Shown: positions 1-13,020, counted from the first letter of the stretch. The stretch: DNA of 64,000 nucleotides from Eopsaltria australis (GCA_034509425.1 JAVTVJ010000452.1:496001-560000), one strand, 5' to 3'. Numbers and translations: made by a program. The notes: generated by a model from the letters alone, not told the origin.

Positions 1-1188
1 TACCAAATTTAAATGAAATAGTCTTAAACTGCTTTTCCTGTTAAGCTCTGTGAAAATGTTGTGCCATAGGTGCTGTTTTGCTTAGAAACTCAGGTGTGAG
101 AGATGAACAGTGAAATGAGGAACTACTGCAAAGCTGTACTTCCACCATTACAATAAAACTTTGTAATATGCACTGTAAACAACCAAATCTCTGCTTCCTA
201 TGCCTGTTTCTCTTTCAGTTCAGCAAAGTTCATTGTGCAGCTGCAGTGTGAACCACATAAGATGTCTGATCCAGATCATATTAAACCAGGAGGAAGAGGT
301 TCCGCTCACAATGGAGTCACTAGTACTAAATGAAAAACCATGCTTTTTAATAGAAGGCAAATGTAAACATGCCAAGCCTATCAAGTGCAGTTGGTGTGCC
401 CACCTTTCTAATTAAGGTATGCTTTTGTCAGTGTGAACTCTGCCATGTAGCTCATCACTGCATTTGTAATATTTGTCACTATCTAATTTGTTTCATTAGC
501 ACAGTACAGTCACAGTAAGTAATGCAGATTCACAGGGATTTTTCACTTCTCTCTACTGCTCTTTCTATAAAACTATATTCTATGAATAGTTTTTTTGAGC
601 ACCAGGACAATAAAAGCAAAGAACATGAAAGGGTCTTCAGATATTTTTCCTCCCCAGGAACCATCACGATATTTTGTAAAAATTGACAGGAACCAATGAA
701 CTATACAGGGTTTACACTTTTTTAGCAGTAAAGTGAACTCTGGAAAAGTTTTAACGAATCAATAGAATTGAACATTAGATGTCATATATAGTTTCTTTAA
801 GAAAAACAAAGGGTACTAGTCAATTGTGGAGTAACTTTCATTCATAAGAATTTTCTTCCAACTGTCCAATGAACTAGGATGTCAATAAATGTCAACATGA
901 TCCTCCTATATGATTTGTACCATGTCTGGCATGAACTTAAAATATAAATAGTCCATAATAAACACAGTAAAAAAAAGGCATTTTCTAGTCTCAAAAATGG
1001 GGTGATAAATTCTTTTCTCACTCTCAATCAACTATAAAGGTTCAGAAATAGTAGGTTAAAATTTCCTATTAAGGGATCTTATATTTTTTAGATGAAAACA
1101 AAATTAAGCACACTTACCAGGAAGAATTCTCTACTATCAAACTATACTAATTGTAGCTGAGATACCCTCACCTACAATTCCAAACTAA

Positions 1189-1231
1189 GAGTAGATGTGG
1201 AGTTGAGTAGATGTGGAGTTATGTAGATGGG
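1189..1231. repeat. 16-bp tandem duplication, about 2.7 copies
   Basis: The unit GAGTAGATGTGGAGTT is repeated exactly twice, followed by a degenerate partial copy (ATGTAGATGGG). Confidence 0.88.
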
Positions 1232-3105
1232 TTTCTGATGCCAGAGAAGACCAGGCAAAGATTCACCTGCATGAGGAAAGAGTGGAATACTTCGTAAGTT
1301 ATCTAGATAAGGGTGGAGTGAGTTGGGAGTGACCTTTGAATGCCAACAACAGAGGGAAGGGTAAGACTGGATCCAACTAGACAATATTTGGACGAGCATT
1401 TTTCAAGTTTACACAGTAAGATACATAAGACTAGGCACAACGGCACAAGGGCATTTTGCTCATAAATAATACAGGACTAGATATAGTTGAAGTTGGAGAT
1501 AATTATGCAAAATAAAGGAAATTTTTTAGAAAACTGAAAACACCAAAAGAGTAGGTTCTCATTCATGTCAAAAAGCATATGTAGGCAAAACAATGTCATG
1601 GACTATCATGGGCTATATACAGTGTCATAGATCACACTATTTTTTAAAGAAACCTCTAAGCTTTCAAATAGCAAAAGCTGGAAGAGGGATTGCCTTTGTC
1701 TTATACTCTTTACTTAAATATATATTGGTTGTCACAACCAGGGACAGGTTTCTGACCTAGAAGGACTTCTCACTTTACAAAAGCAAACATTCTTATGTTT
1801 TAGTATATTTTCTTCCATACTGTTTTTGACAGAAACTCGTTTGACCATCAGAAAATTAACTCACAGTCGTACATCTTTACTGCCTGGTTTGTTCAACTGA
1901 ATGTAAAATCAAAGTGGTTGTATTAGGAACGTCTTGCTATTTTGTTGAAGATCCAGCATGGTATTAAAAGAGAAACCAATAGTTACTTATGTAAATACAA
2001 TGCAGATGGTTCCCTATTGATGAACAGTATCTTTCAGAGAATAATGAGTTTGTCTGGTGCCAATTAATGTTCAGCACATGCTGTTCCCTTTGTCAACATT
2101 TCATGCACTCCAGAGGAAACTAAATGAAAGTTATCTTATGGTAGGTGATCATTATATGGTCACAAAAAACACTCACATGGTGTCCATATGGACCACATAT
2201 AATGATTTGTGAAACCTGTGTGATTATGCCTTACAAACACATGAACCTAAGTCCACTGTCTCGGCACTGTGGAGAGATCAACAGCAAAATACTTATGTCT
2301 ATGAAAATCAGAATAATTTGTCATATTACATTTGTGTCATTCTGGTTTGTGTGGTTTTGGCAGGTATTGCATAAACCTATATTGCCTGCATCTTCCAGTG
2401 GAATTAAAGATCAAGCATGAAGCCCTGTATAAACTGGAAGCTGATATTTAAGACCCTATAAAAAGCCTCAGTGATACGACTTCTTTAACACTCATTAATT
2501 TTATTATGGTAAACAGTAAATGTGAAACTCTATGCAGCTAAACCCTAGCAAGCAGAGCTGGAAGACACCTGCAAAAAGCACTTTCTCCATTCCCCAATTT
2601 AAATGACCATCTCTGTCATTTGCAAGTGCAGACAAGGTTTTATGAAGTCTTGCTAATCCAGGACAAGAAATAGGATTTCCAAGGTATTTTAAGGCCTTGC
2701 CTCTGAATTTTCCTTTTCTAAATTTGTTTTAATGCTAGTCCAAGTTCAAATTACTTTTAAATTTTGTTTTAATTGTAAAATTTAAAATATCTTTGACAGA
2801 TAATTTTAATCACAACCTTATCTTACATAAAAATCAGTATAGTATACATAATTTGTATAATAATATCTGAGAACATACATTCATGTCCATAGTCTTTATC
2901 TTGGATAAAATCCATTTGAGAAGTACATTTTTCATTTGGTGCTCCACACAGGTAAGTAGTATGTGCCCCATAAAGTCATTATAGGGGAAGAGGAAAAAGA
3001 AATCAAATCGTAGATGACAGAATTAGTGTCTTTTATTATCTCAAATACTGCTTCTGAGAAGTAAATAAACAAGGTATTGCAGGCTCTGATACTGAACTCT
3101 GACTG

Positions 3106-3147
3106 TTTTAGGTTAGGTAACCCAGGCCAGGTTAACCTAACCTAAAA
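3106..3147. repeat. Near-perfect inverted repeat (palindromic hairpin)
   Basis: The left arm TTTTAGGTTAGGTAACC is mirrored by the right arm GGTTAACCTAACCTAAAA, with a loop of about 7 bases. The only stem defect is one extra T/A. The 17-18 bp arms contain two TTAGG-type repeats each. It could extrude as a cruciform or be the relic of a small inverted duplication. Confidence 0.8.
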
Positions 3148-6100
3148 GTTAGCTTAGGACTCATCAGCAGCAGTGTTTTAGCTCAGGCAAGGAGTGTATT
3201 TCTGACTTTTATCTGGACATTGGACATATATCAGAGCTCTGGGAGACTGAGCTTGAATCTTCTGATGACATTAATCTGGAACATGTGATCCAGGATCAAA
3301 CCAAGTGCCCTCTAGTCACCAGTGGATATTCAGTCCAATGGAGCAGACTACAGTGAGCCTGAAGTTAAGAAAAAGCATGAGATTGATATTTGTAAATTAG
3401 TTCCTCATCACTATTTCATTCTGCACATCTGCTCCTACTGGTCTGTACTACTTGTTAATATAGACTTTATTTTTAAAATTTCTACTTTGTATAAAGTGCT
3501 TGTAAATTCAGTAAATTGAAATTTTCTTTCTTGAGAATGCACATTCTCCTTATTTTCTAAGGAAATGGCATCTATAATAATTTAAAGTAAAAGTTTACTT
3601 TCTCTATCAGATTGCCAGCTAGGGCATTGATTTACAAGAAAAATCAGCCTACTTTCAGAACAGGCCCCAAGCTTTGCTTTGAGTCTGCTATTAAATTCAC
3701 TATGGATCAAGGAGAAAAACATAGGCTTTGCATACTAAATTGTAATATATATTATAGAGGAGTAGTTCTCTTCCAAGAATGATGCTGTGTTGTTTTATTT
3801 CCTAAGGAGGGAGTACCTGCAGGTTCTGATGGCAAATTCCTTCCCGCATACTTAATGTCTGCTAGATTACCTTATAGAAATATTTAGGTAAGTAACTAGT
3901 CCAAAGACAAAAAATGAAAAAGAAAAGAAAAAACAAACCATAAAACAAAGCAAGGAACAAGCAAGTAAAACTAATTAAATATAATCAATTGCTTGTTTTG
4001 TCACTCCAATGTAGTGCAAAATAATAGTGTTGGACCAAGGAAGGCAAAGAAAATTCTTACCAAACACAGTCTCAGAGTTACATCAGATTTGGTTTGGTTT
4101 TTTTCATACTGATAATTTGCCATTTAGAAGCAGCACAAAATTTTGAGACTCACATTTTTCAACTTGTTGTCCACCTCACTCCAAATCTGGGAGCTGTTGC
4201 TACTCAACGGAACACCCAGAGCTTCATTTAGGCAATTTCCAACACATGCTGTGAGAAGCACACCACCTGCTGCTACTTCTGCTTCTATTACTCTCCTGCA
4301 AACTCCACCTTTGGTGCCAGGAGGACTGAACAAGAGATAATACAACACACAGCACAAGATAGGGATGTCTGTAATTGAAGTCCTCACGTCGTTTTTTTGT
4401 CTTCGCTGTTGTCCACATTGTCTCTGCTCTGTTCCCATCAGTACTGATTTTTAGTTTATAAGCTTCTGTGAGCTACAGCTTCCTTTTCTAAGACTATTAG
4501 AGCAGATATACACAAACATATATACTTGTTCCCTGTATATATCAGTTTAAAAACAAAGTAAAGAGAAGACCAGCTTATAGATGATCTATTGGAAAAGGGC
4601 AGAAAAAGAGACCTTCACACTAGATTTGTAATCTTTCTCCATTTATGCTACTAAGGAGTTTCATAACAGTGGCCAATGTGTGTCACTTTTCCTTACCTTA
4701 TTGATTTCTTTTAACTGCTTAACAAATGGCTAAAGATATGTTAATCATTGAAATAAAAAAGCGAAAGAAGGATATGTCTGTACATATAATTTTAATTGTT
4801 TCTAATTATCTTGCAGTAATTAGACAATGGAAGCATTGATTAATTTACAGTATGATTAAGAAGCACAGTGGGCTACAGGACACCATTCAGAGAGGATGCT
4901 TGGATGAACCCTGCCTGGTTCACCATCCTGAAGAAATCATTTTGTGCCTTCTGCACTCTCACAGCAAGCACTGCTGTGCAAATATTATCAACAGTTTCCC
5001 TGTCCCCAAGGCAATTGCCCCATCTGGCCAGATGACAGGATGTCCTTGGAGGCCAGGAACCAGAACTAATATATTTTTGACTGACGGAACTTTCTTAGAA
5101 TTCCAGTGTCTTTACTGGTACTTTCTGTAGAGAAAACATAGAAAGCCTGCATTTTTTTGTTTATTTTATTTTTCCTTGGTCCTTGCAAAGAGAGACTGCT
5201 AACTTGTTTTGACTCTCAGGTCTGTGCTAACTAAGAGGGGCAAAGTTGAAATTTATTGCTCTGCCCTCACTGTAATATCTTCATTAATGCCATCTAGGAT
5301 AATGCAGTTTTGTTTCCACTTGGTTTTGCTGACACAAGACTCTCTCATCACTAAATTTTTTTAGGCTAAAGTTTCTCTTTGCTCCACCACTCATGGAAAG
5401 ACAAGCTACCCCTCTTGACTCACTGTGGTGAGACATGCTTTGCACAGAAAAAGGTTGCATGGGGCCCAAAACACAGAGGCTTTGTCCAGCTGAGGTCTCT
5501 GGGGCTATGCTTATACTCTCATTATTTAAACACTTTGAGAGCAGGACCACATAGGTGCCCATTCAGAGATGTATTTTAACAACAACAAATCTGAGGATAG
5601 GCTCTCGCGGCTTCATAATACTAAACAGTCCACAGCTTGCAAACATCCACACTGGTTAAATATCAGCATGGTCCCTAACATAAACTTGACTCATGCAAAC
5701 TATTCCTCTTTCAGATTACATTTGGACACTCCGGATGTGCTGTACATGTCAGAAACTATTTTTAAAGATGTGTGACAATTATGTTTGGGAAGGGGGAAAG
5801 TCTGACCAATGTGAGATAGGACACAGACTCAGAGCTAAAAAACAACTTCTGTCCTGCTTTATTTAGTAGTCAGTAGATCAGCTGAAGCAAATTCAAAAGA
5901 GGCTGTTGGGCTGTTCATCTGTAAAGTACTCAAGATCCTTATCCCAAGAGGCGAAGAAATTCCCGATAAAATTCAAGTGTCAACTCTACAGACGTTGCCT
6001 CCTAGAGGTTGGAGAATCAGAATGGATGACTGCCCCCAAGACATGAGCTGGTGCTGAAGGACACAGAATGGTAACCTCTGTTAGTGTAGTCTAGAAAAAA

Positions 6101-7521
6101 TCTTTGTCGGATCAGGAGTTCACATCCTCTGTACAGAGAGAGATCCTGAACTAGACACCTCATGACACTTAGTGTCACAGACCAGAGTAGAGTCTGGCAT
6201 TTGGGGTTTAGTAGGTGACAGTGAGGTTTCAACAGCAATATTTTATAAGAAACAGAAATTGCCTCCAAGAGGTGAAGGTTTATATCAACAGTTGTTATTT
6301 GCTGACAGTTCGCTGGGTCAGTACTTTTTGCAGTACAACAAAATCAACTCAACATCTACATTACTGAGATAGTAGCTGGAAAACTTTTAGTCTTTGGCTA
6401 TTTTTGTTCTAATTCACAAAAGACATTTACAGTGTCTTGATAGTAAGATGAAGAACATTTCAGTCGAAACTGCTGTTGTGAGCTACATGTCTGTCAGCTG
6501 CACATACTTGGTGTGCTGCTGGACCCACTGTCACCAGCAGAGATGTTAATTTTCTGACTTAAAACTCCACTGATCTATACGCATTGAAGCCCTATGAGTA
6601 GATGGGGTTTTTTATTAAAAGCCTGTACAACATGAAATAGTCTGAACATTTTAATAAAAAAGGTATAATTGCTTTTCTATGTTACTTGGCTAGGTTTCCA
6701 GCTGAGACACTGAAAATATGAAAACTCTTTGGGATCTGTTGCGGGATCTTGCTTTATTACCCAGCAGGTTTGGGCATATAGGTTGATTATACTGCTTAGC
6801 CCTTTGCCTAGTTAAAAACAGCCCAGTATTTCCATTAGAGACATCCCTTTACAAAATCCTCACACAATATTAACCTTCAGTATTTCTTCAGTTTATTTTC
6901 AGTGGCAATCTTTGAACAACAAGAAAATAAATCCACTAGGAGTACAATGATCTCAAGTACATGAATCAAAGATATCAAAATGTAATTACATGTAGAAGAC
7001 TATATGAAGCATCCTTTGTTTTGGTTTCTTTTTATGGATGGAATTTCTGAAGTTTTTGCTTGCTAAAGTTCTCACAAAATAGACTCTGGAGTTCTATGAC
7101 AGCAATTAGTACAAGAGACAGAAAAATTATCTTTAGAGCTGGATATTATTGATTTTTTACCTCATAGTAATGATCCCAACATTTTGTAGCCTTATAGATC
7201 TAATCATCATTACATTTCTTAGTGATTTATACTGTGTGGTGCTAATAATAAATATGAAGAGCCTTTTTCAGTCTTCAGCAGTTTTAGTGCATGATACTAA
7301 ATATACCCTAGCCTGTTGTAAATTCCATCTTGGAGCTTTCCTATAGTTGAAAGACTTGCTTCCACAGAATATTCTATAATGGCAAACACAGAGAAAGCCA
7401 AGTCTGCAAAATTGTATGTAGACAGGTATGGATTTTAAGCAGAACATACAGAAAGGTAATTGAGTCACTTTGCTACTCTACATGATTTGTAATTTGAGAA
7501 CATAACTGCCAAAAATAGATA

Positions 7522-7538
7522 TTATTTATTTATTTATT
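7522..7538. repeat. (TTAT)4 microsatellite
   Basis: Four tandem TTAT units in AT-rich sequence. Confidence 0.8.
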
Positions 7539-8308
7539 GCTAAAGATTAATCTAGTTACAGAAAAGAAGTCAACAGTCAACCCAAATCATAAGTTGACTG
7601 AAATCATATAAACATTATTAAACTGAACTTATATAGACATTTCCTTTAGAAATATGATTTTTATATTTGAGTTACAATTTTTAGGCTGACACTTTTCCAC
7701 ATCTCTCCCAGTCTAAAGTCTCCACCCCTGGAGTTATGTAAAAAATGTGTAGATGTGGCTGATAGGGACATAGTTTAGTGGTTGACTTGGCAATGTTAGG
7801 TTTGCAGCTGAAATCTCTAAACACAAAGGTCTTTTCTAACATAAATGATTCTAGGGTTCTATGAAATATAGACTCTCTCCTCATTCTTCAATTCTGAGAT
7901 AACATTAGCTGAAGTAATTCCTGTACAAGACTGCTGTAGTTCCTTAAAAAATAGTGAATAGTAATGTCTGGCAACAGATTGTAGTTCTATGCATGTACAT
8001 TTATAAAGGCCTGCTGCACAACTGTACTTGAGTGGAATACAGTCATGCTACTGGAAAGATTACTAATGGGGATGAAGTAGTTATTGATGGGTTTCCATGT
8101 AACAACAATATTGTCTGTCCACTCTAATGGCTTCATAAAGCCAGCACAGCACTGTGTGCTTCAGGTGATCATTTTAGTCTGTAGTGAGAAAATAAAGTCA
8201 GGAAGAAGCCAGAAGAAGCAAAAGTAGTCTTGGAAAGTAGTAGCTCTCTTTTTAGTCTGACTATTCAAAATAGCTTTTTGAAAGAAGTGGAATCTGTTCC
8301 CTTGTTAC

Positions 8309-8313
8309 AGCAT
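8309..8313. repeat. Target-site duplication AGCAT, left copy
   Basis: AGCAT lies immediately outside the TGTC end of the solo LTR and is repeated exactly at 9921-9925 outside the GACA end. This pair sets the element boundaries. Confidence 0.8.
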
Positions 8314-8450
8314 TGTCGTGGTTTTAGTTCGCTTATTCAGGTTTGTGGCTAAATGCTAGCACACCTACTTAAATTTACTTGATTGCTTGTTGTGAGATAA
8401 GGATTAGGAGTAGGCAAAGCAGGCTCAAACTTTATAAAGTACAAAGAAGT

Positions 8451-8456
8451 TTTATT
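8451..8456 (-). promoter_or_regulatory. AATAAA polyadenylation signal of the solo LTR
   Basis: The minus strand reads AATAAA near the 3' end of the LTR, which agrees with the orientation set by the TATA box. With cleavage 10-30 bases downstream, about 115 bases would remain as U5. Confidence 0.5.
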
Positions 8457-9598
8457 AATATATCTAAGACAAAGGGGAAAAAGAAAAAAAAACTCAAGAA
8501 AAAACCAGAACAAACTCCCCAGACCACCCCTCTTTCCCCACTCTCCATTTCATTCTCCTTAACAACATACAAAAGACAACACTTTGACTTCCAGTCAGTT
8601 TACCACCTCAGAAACAGCTTTTGTTCCAGTTCATTTAGGGAGAGAAGTTTCTTTTGCTTACACCATGGATCTTCTGTAAGAAAAATACAGTTTTTATGGG
8701 TCTTCTGCCTCACCATTAACCACCGCCCGGAGCAAAGTCCAACTTAATGGTGGATCTCTCCCACACCAGTAGCCTTCCCACAGCCACTCTGGTGGGTTAT
8801 GAACAGTCCACAGGGTACCTGTTTTAAGGATGTCCAGTTCAATTGCAGCAACAAAGAAAATTCCTTCTTCTGTGCTTAGCAACACAGGTTCTCCTGACAA
8901 CTCAGGTTCTCTAGCAGTCTCCCCAGGACCAGGGCTCTGAGTCACAGCCTCTCCTCTCTTTGGTTCAAGTTTCTCATCAGGCTTACTTTTTCAACACTTA
9001 CTTGTCTGACTAGGTATTTCAGTTCATCGGCATAGAACCTACACCCCCTTTGCATATCTTCATATATTACAGAGAATTTATTAGCTCAGTCCCCAACCAG
9101 TTCTCCAAAAAGTATTCAGCTTCACTCTGAAGCAACTTCCCATGCACCTGCCCTCTAGGTATCAGTTCTGCTTCCTCACTGACTGTAAAGTCTCTGCGCT
9201 GCACTATTAGATGTCCTCACTCGTTCCTCTCTCTGCCAGGAAAGGTGTCTGGAGTTTAGTCCAGGCATGGAGAAGTTAATCTCTGTCTCCTTGCTTGGCA
9301 GTGTGAGGATCACGTGCTCTTTGCCGGGCTTTTGAACAGGTCCCAGTGGATGCCAGACGCTCTCAGAGTCTCTGCCCGGCTCTGCGGAGCTGGCTCGGCC
9401 TGGTAGGGCCATCTGGGCCCGGGGTGACAGGGCAGGGCCTGGCCCGAGCTGGATGGAGTCCGGCCCGGTCCTTGCCTGGCCCGGCTCTCCCTCTTGTGTA
9501 GCTGACACACCGGCTGAGCTGGATCTGCTGAAAATTCCAATCGTTTCCTCCCCCATGCCTGCCCAGCTGCAGCAGCACGGCTGCCCTAAACCTCCCTT

Positions 9599-9643
9599 CC
9601 CCCCCCCCCATCCCTCCTTTGGAGGGGGGGAGTGGGGGGGGGG
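9599..9643. repeat. C-run/G-run inverted tract within the LTR
   Basis: A run of 11 C is followed by ATCCCTCC, a TTT turn, GGAGGGGGGG and then a run of 10 G. The two halves are near-complementary and could form a hairpin. The plus strand could also form a G-quadruplex and the minus strand an i-motif. Confidence 0.6.
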
Positions 9644-9739
9644 AAAGCGCTTGGGCCTCACCAGCGAGAGAAGCAGGAGCTGCTCCTCTCCACACAGCAG
9701 CAGCAGGTCCAAAGAGGAAGAGCGTCAGAAAGTCTCTGC

Positions 9740-9746
9740 TTATATA
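9740..9746 (-). promoter_or_regulatory. TATA box of the solo LTR
   Basis: The minus strand reads TATATAA here, about 175 bases inside the 5' end of the LTR, and is followed by GC-rich sequence. This position suits a U3 promoter. A transcript would start near 9710 and run toward lower coordinates. Activity is not shown. Confidence 0.5.
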
Positions 9747-9920
9747 TGGTTTTTTCCTTGAAGGAGGACCAACTTTTTAATTGGTTTACCTACCTATCAA
9801 TTCTTAAAACTACCTGATTATTAGCTCGCTCTCTCGCAGGAAGGAAGTTGTATTCCTTCCTGCATTCCTGCAGCACAGATCACTTCCTAGATTTTGACCC
9901 CTCTGGCTTAACCCAGGACA

Positions 9921-9925
9921 AGCAT
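9921..9925. repeat. Target-site duplication AGCAT, right copy
   Basis: Exact partner of the AGCAT at 8309-8313, directly after the terminal GGACA of the LTR. Confidence 0.8.
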
Positions 9926-10425
9926 GAACAAATCAGGACACTCAGTGTTGAAGTCTGAGTGCTTAATTTGGTCACTTGCCTTTTAAAATCAAGTCTCTTG
10001 GCACTCTGCAGTCCCTACTGTCTAGAGAAATGTCCCAGTCAAGAAGAAGATGGAAAAAGTAGGGCCACCACTTCTCAAAGAGGTGAAAAACACAACTAGC
10101 TATATAAAAAGAGGACTAAGCAGGTGGTGATGCATTACATAAAGCCAACCCAACCATAATATTGGGCTGAAGCTGCAGGAAAGCTCAACAGGAGGTGCAG
10201 TTAGGGCAGGATTATTGCTTTTGTGGGTCTGAGAGCTTTGCAGTGCTGCATTTGCAGACATGGTGTGCCTCACTAGGGTGAGACTGATGCACTAAGAAAT
10301 GGACAGTGGCTTGGGGCTAAAACCTCCTTTACATCCCTGGGTTATTAGCACCAAAAAAAAAATCATGCTCCACACAATCCCCTTGCCTGTAATGAATCCA
10401 AGCATCCAAGAGTGTATGCATGTAC

Positions 10426-10428
<3 letters not shown>

Positions 10429-10460
<32 letters not shown>
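10429..10460. repeat. (TG)16 microsatellite
   Basis: Sixteen uninterrupted TG units are followed by TACGTACGT. The tract is long enough to be length-polymorphic. It explains the CVCV-type frames that run across it. Confidence 0.97.
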
Positions 10461-10464
<4 letters not shown>

Positions 10465-10590
10465 TACGTTTGGATGGGGTTGTCTTTACATATTTTTAAA
10501 TATTTTTTTTTAAATTACACTTTGTCAGAAGATTCAGAGAATGAACATTCCAAAGGGTTTTCTTTCCTGAACAAGTTCAGCCTACAAGAC

Positions 10591-10606
10591 AAAAAAAAAA
10601 AAAAAA
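10591..10606. repeat. A16 homopolymer
   Basis: Sixteen consecutive A. No retroposed sequence is recognised on its left side, so it is listed only as a mononucleotide repeat. Confidence 0.9.
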
Positions 10607-12899
10607 TTACTATGTAGTCAAATACATCCTGTTAACAATTTAACCCACGAAAAGAATCACGCTTCCAAATAAAACTGCTAATTATGGTATATCAGATCCA
10701 GCATCCTTATTTTGCTTTCTTCATGAAAAAAAACCTAGATGATTCCCCTTTCCACATTCATTCTTTTATTTATTTACAACTATTGACAGCGAGGATGGTT
10801 TCAGATCTGAAAACCACCACTGAAAGATTAAAGCATAGTTGAAAAATCCATTTCTCTTACAAAAACCATGAATTTAAGGTCCAATATGGAATTTAATGGG
10901 AATAGTTTCAGCTGTAACTTTAACATTTAACATGAAAGGACTATTAAGGTAGGTGATTTTTTTTAAATGAGCAATTCAGGTAAAAATTAGATTTTATGTT
11001 GACCTTCCCCTTGCCCCTGAACATGACTAGATATATGAACAGCAACTATATTTTATTTATTCACAATTTGTGTTAGGTCCTTACACTATTGTGCTATGTG
11101 TTGCACAAATATCTGATGAGACCTGGTTCCTAGATAAGCTATTTAAGATAACAGGTAGAGGGTGAACAGGCTGGGTCAATGTCAGCGCCAACAAACAAAA
11201 AAAGGAGAAAGCAAAAATCATTAAATAACAGAGACAACATTCATAGAAAAAGATAGGCCAACTGTTAAGCATGACCAGGGTAAGCAACACTTAAAATTCC
11301 TAGTGCAACACAGCCAATTATGAGTTCAAAGCATACATGTCACCATTCTTTATTTCATTCAAGTCTTTTCTCTTTTTCCTGATCTACTTCCTTAGTCACC
11401 TCTCTGAAGGTGGGCTTTTTCAGCTTTTATCTCTTGGTCATCCTACCTGCTTTCAGAAATGAGTGTGCATCTTGCCAGCAAATAGGTTTGATAGGAATAG
11501 TATGAAATACACTAAATGGTATTTCTTAACTGTTTACTGAAGGACCACCTAATGACCCTGGAAATAAAAATCCACCAGATATTTATGTTCCAGTGTGGTC
11601 TGGAAACTTGGGGGAGGGGGAGTGATGACATTAAAAAAATAGCACAATTTTGCTTACCTGTTTCTTGTTGCAGAAGGTGTAGCTGCAGTAGCAATTTGGT
11701 TGTGACTAATCTTGTGACCAGCCACCAGCCAACGTGTGGTGGATGTGTGCAGTTTGAAGAGTTTTCTTCCTTATAACACACCACCTCCCACAAAGACTGT
11801 CTGCACCAGCAGTACTGCTATAGAGGGCAAGCTGCCCTTCTGGGATTCTGAAAGCTGAAATGTTAGCAGCACTCAGGTGTAGCTGCCAAGACAAATTGTG
11901 GCTTCATTGTTCAGTAAGAGGAGACAAGTCACTTAATCTACTTAATACAGCATTTCAGATCTAGTTGTTCTGGGACAGATGTGAGTAAGGGAAGGAGATG
12001 AAAGGGATGGTCAACTACCTCAAAACTACCATTTAATTCCTCATTAGTGTGACTGCCTGAAACTCAGAATTGTTAATACACGTTGTTTAGAATAAAAAAG
12101 AAATGTGCTCACATCAGGTCCTCATCTTTGCAAGCAGAGATGTTGCAGATATGCTGTTCTTCTCATGGAAAGAACTCAGGGTGCTTTTGACTTTTGTAAT
12201 ACTTCAGAAGCCCTCAAAACAAGTTCACAGATTCACAGATTTTTGAGATATGACCTCTAATTTTGACCACTGAATTAAAAATTTAAGTAATAACAGGATT
12301 TAAGCTTTTATAGCATTTACTCATTCCTCAAATCTATGCAAGTGTAAAAAGTCATACTATTGATAGGTTTGTTAAATTCAGCCTAACTCTTTGCTTTACA
12401 TGATCATGCCAATGACAAACCAAACTATGTCTAGAGCCATGACTAGACCATTTATATGGCATCATAATGACAGTGCCAATAGCAGCACTTGCACCATTCC
12501 GAGCTAAGAGGAATACCAGGAAAGTTATTCAGATACTTCAAAAGAGTGTGGGTATCTACAGCACAACATTTTGCTCTCACCGGGGCAAAGAGAAGGCCAA
12601 GCATCAGATTTAGTTTGGGAGTTTTGTTCTTTTTATTGGATTATCTAAAAAACTTTGAGCTTTATTTCTAAAAGATTCTGTGTTCAATCACTACAAGTTC
12701 AAGTGTCTGGATTCTTGAAGATTTGACATATGTTGTACAGGCAGGCATATAACTGGATATTAACATTTTAACATCTGTTGCATTTTCTAGTCCAAATGTT
12801 GGCTTCCTATTTTCCTTCCTGTGGTTTTATTTGTCTCAGGATAACGTACAGTATGTGACAGACCAAATTGCCACAAGACAATCAGAGACACTAATTTTC

Positions 12900-13020
12900 T
12901 TTTGCACAGACAGGTGAGTTCAAAAAGGATCACAATGGTCATTCAGCCTAATCTCATTTACTGCTTTCAGAGAATGATTCTTTCATCTACCTAGATTGTT
13001 GCCCAGATTTAAAAGCTCAG
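12900..13020 (-). mobile_element. Possible ancient CR1/L3-like 3' fragment
   Basis: The stretch 'ggatcacaatggtcattcag' followed by 'cctaatctcatttactgc' resembles the reversed 3' region of old sauropsid CR1/L3 copies ('gatcat.tggtc.tc.ag.ctgacctc'). Only about 40-100 bases are alignable by eye and no tail repeat is visible, so the call is tentative. Confidence 0.3.

Larger units (their letters stand above)
1..8308. other. Noncoding interval, no gene seen
   Basis: AT-rich and unique-looking. Apart from the 16-bp tandem repeat, the inverted repeat at 3106 and the TTAT run, it shows only short frames of up to 104 codons without recognisable domains. A small palindrome, TGACACT-T-AGTGTCA, lies at 6164-6178. 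Confidence 0.6.
8314..9920 (-). mobile_element. Solo LTR of an endogenous retrovirus-like element
   Basis: The 1,607-bp element begins TGTCGTGG and ends CCAGGACA, so it has the TG...CA ends of an LTR and short imperfect inverted termini. It is flanked on both sides by the same five bases, AGCAT (8309-8313 and 9921-9925), as expected for an integration target-site duplication; 5 bp fits ERVL-type and some other avian ERV classes. Orientation is minus: read on that strand, a TATATAA box lies at 9746-9740 and an AATAAA signal at 8456-8451, about 115-140 bases before the end. No internal retroviral genes accompany it, so it is a solo LTR left by LTR-LTR recombination. The interior (about 9300-9720) is GC-rich and CpG-containing, unlike the surrounding DNA. 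Open frames of up to 178 codons inside it look like by-products of that composition. I recognise the general avian LTR style but cannot name the subfamily. Confidence 0.82.

Noticed and set aside
4124..4438. 104-codon minus frame
   Set aside because: Overlapped by two other frames over the same bases; no motif and no gene context.
8379..8747. 122-codon plus-strand frame
   Set aside because: It is antisense to the LTR and driven by the A-rich stretch; no domain is seen.
9176..9712. 178-codon minus-strand open frame, the longest in the window
   Set aside because: It lies wholly in the GC-rich part of the solo LTR, is low-complexity (Pro/Gly/Ser runs from the C/G tracts) and overlaps equally open frames.
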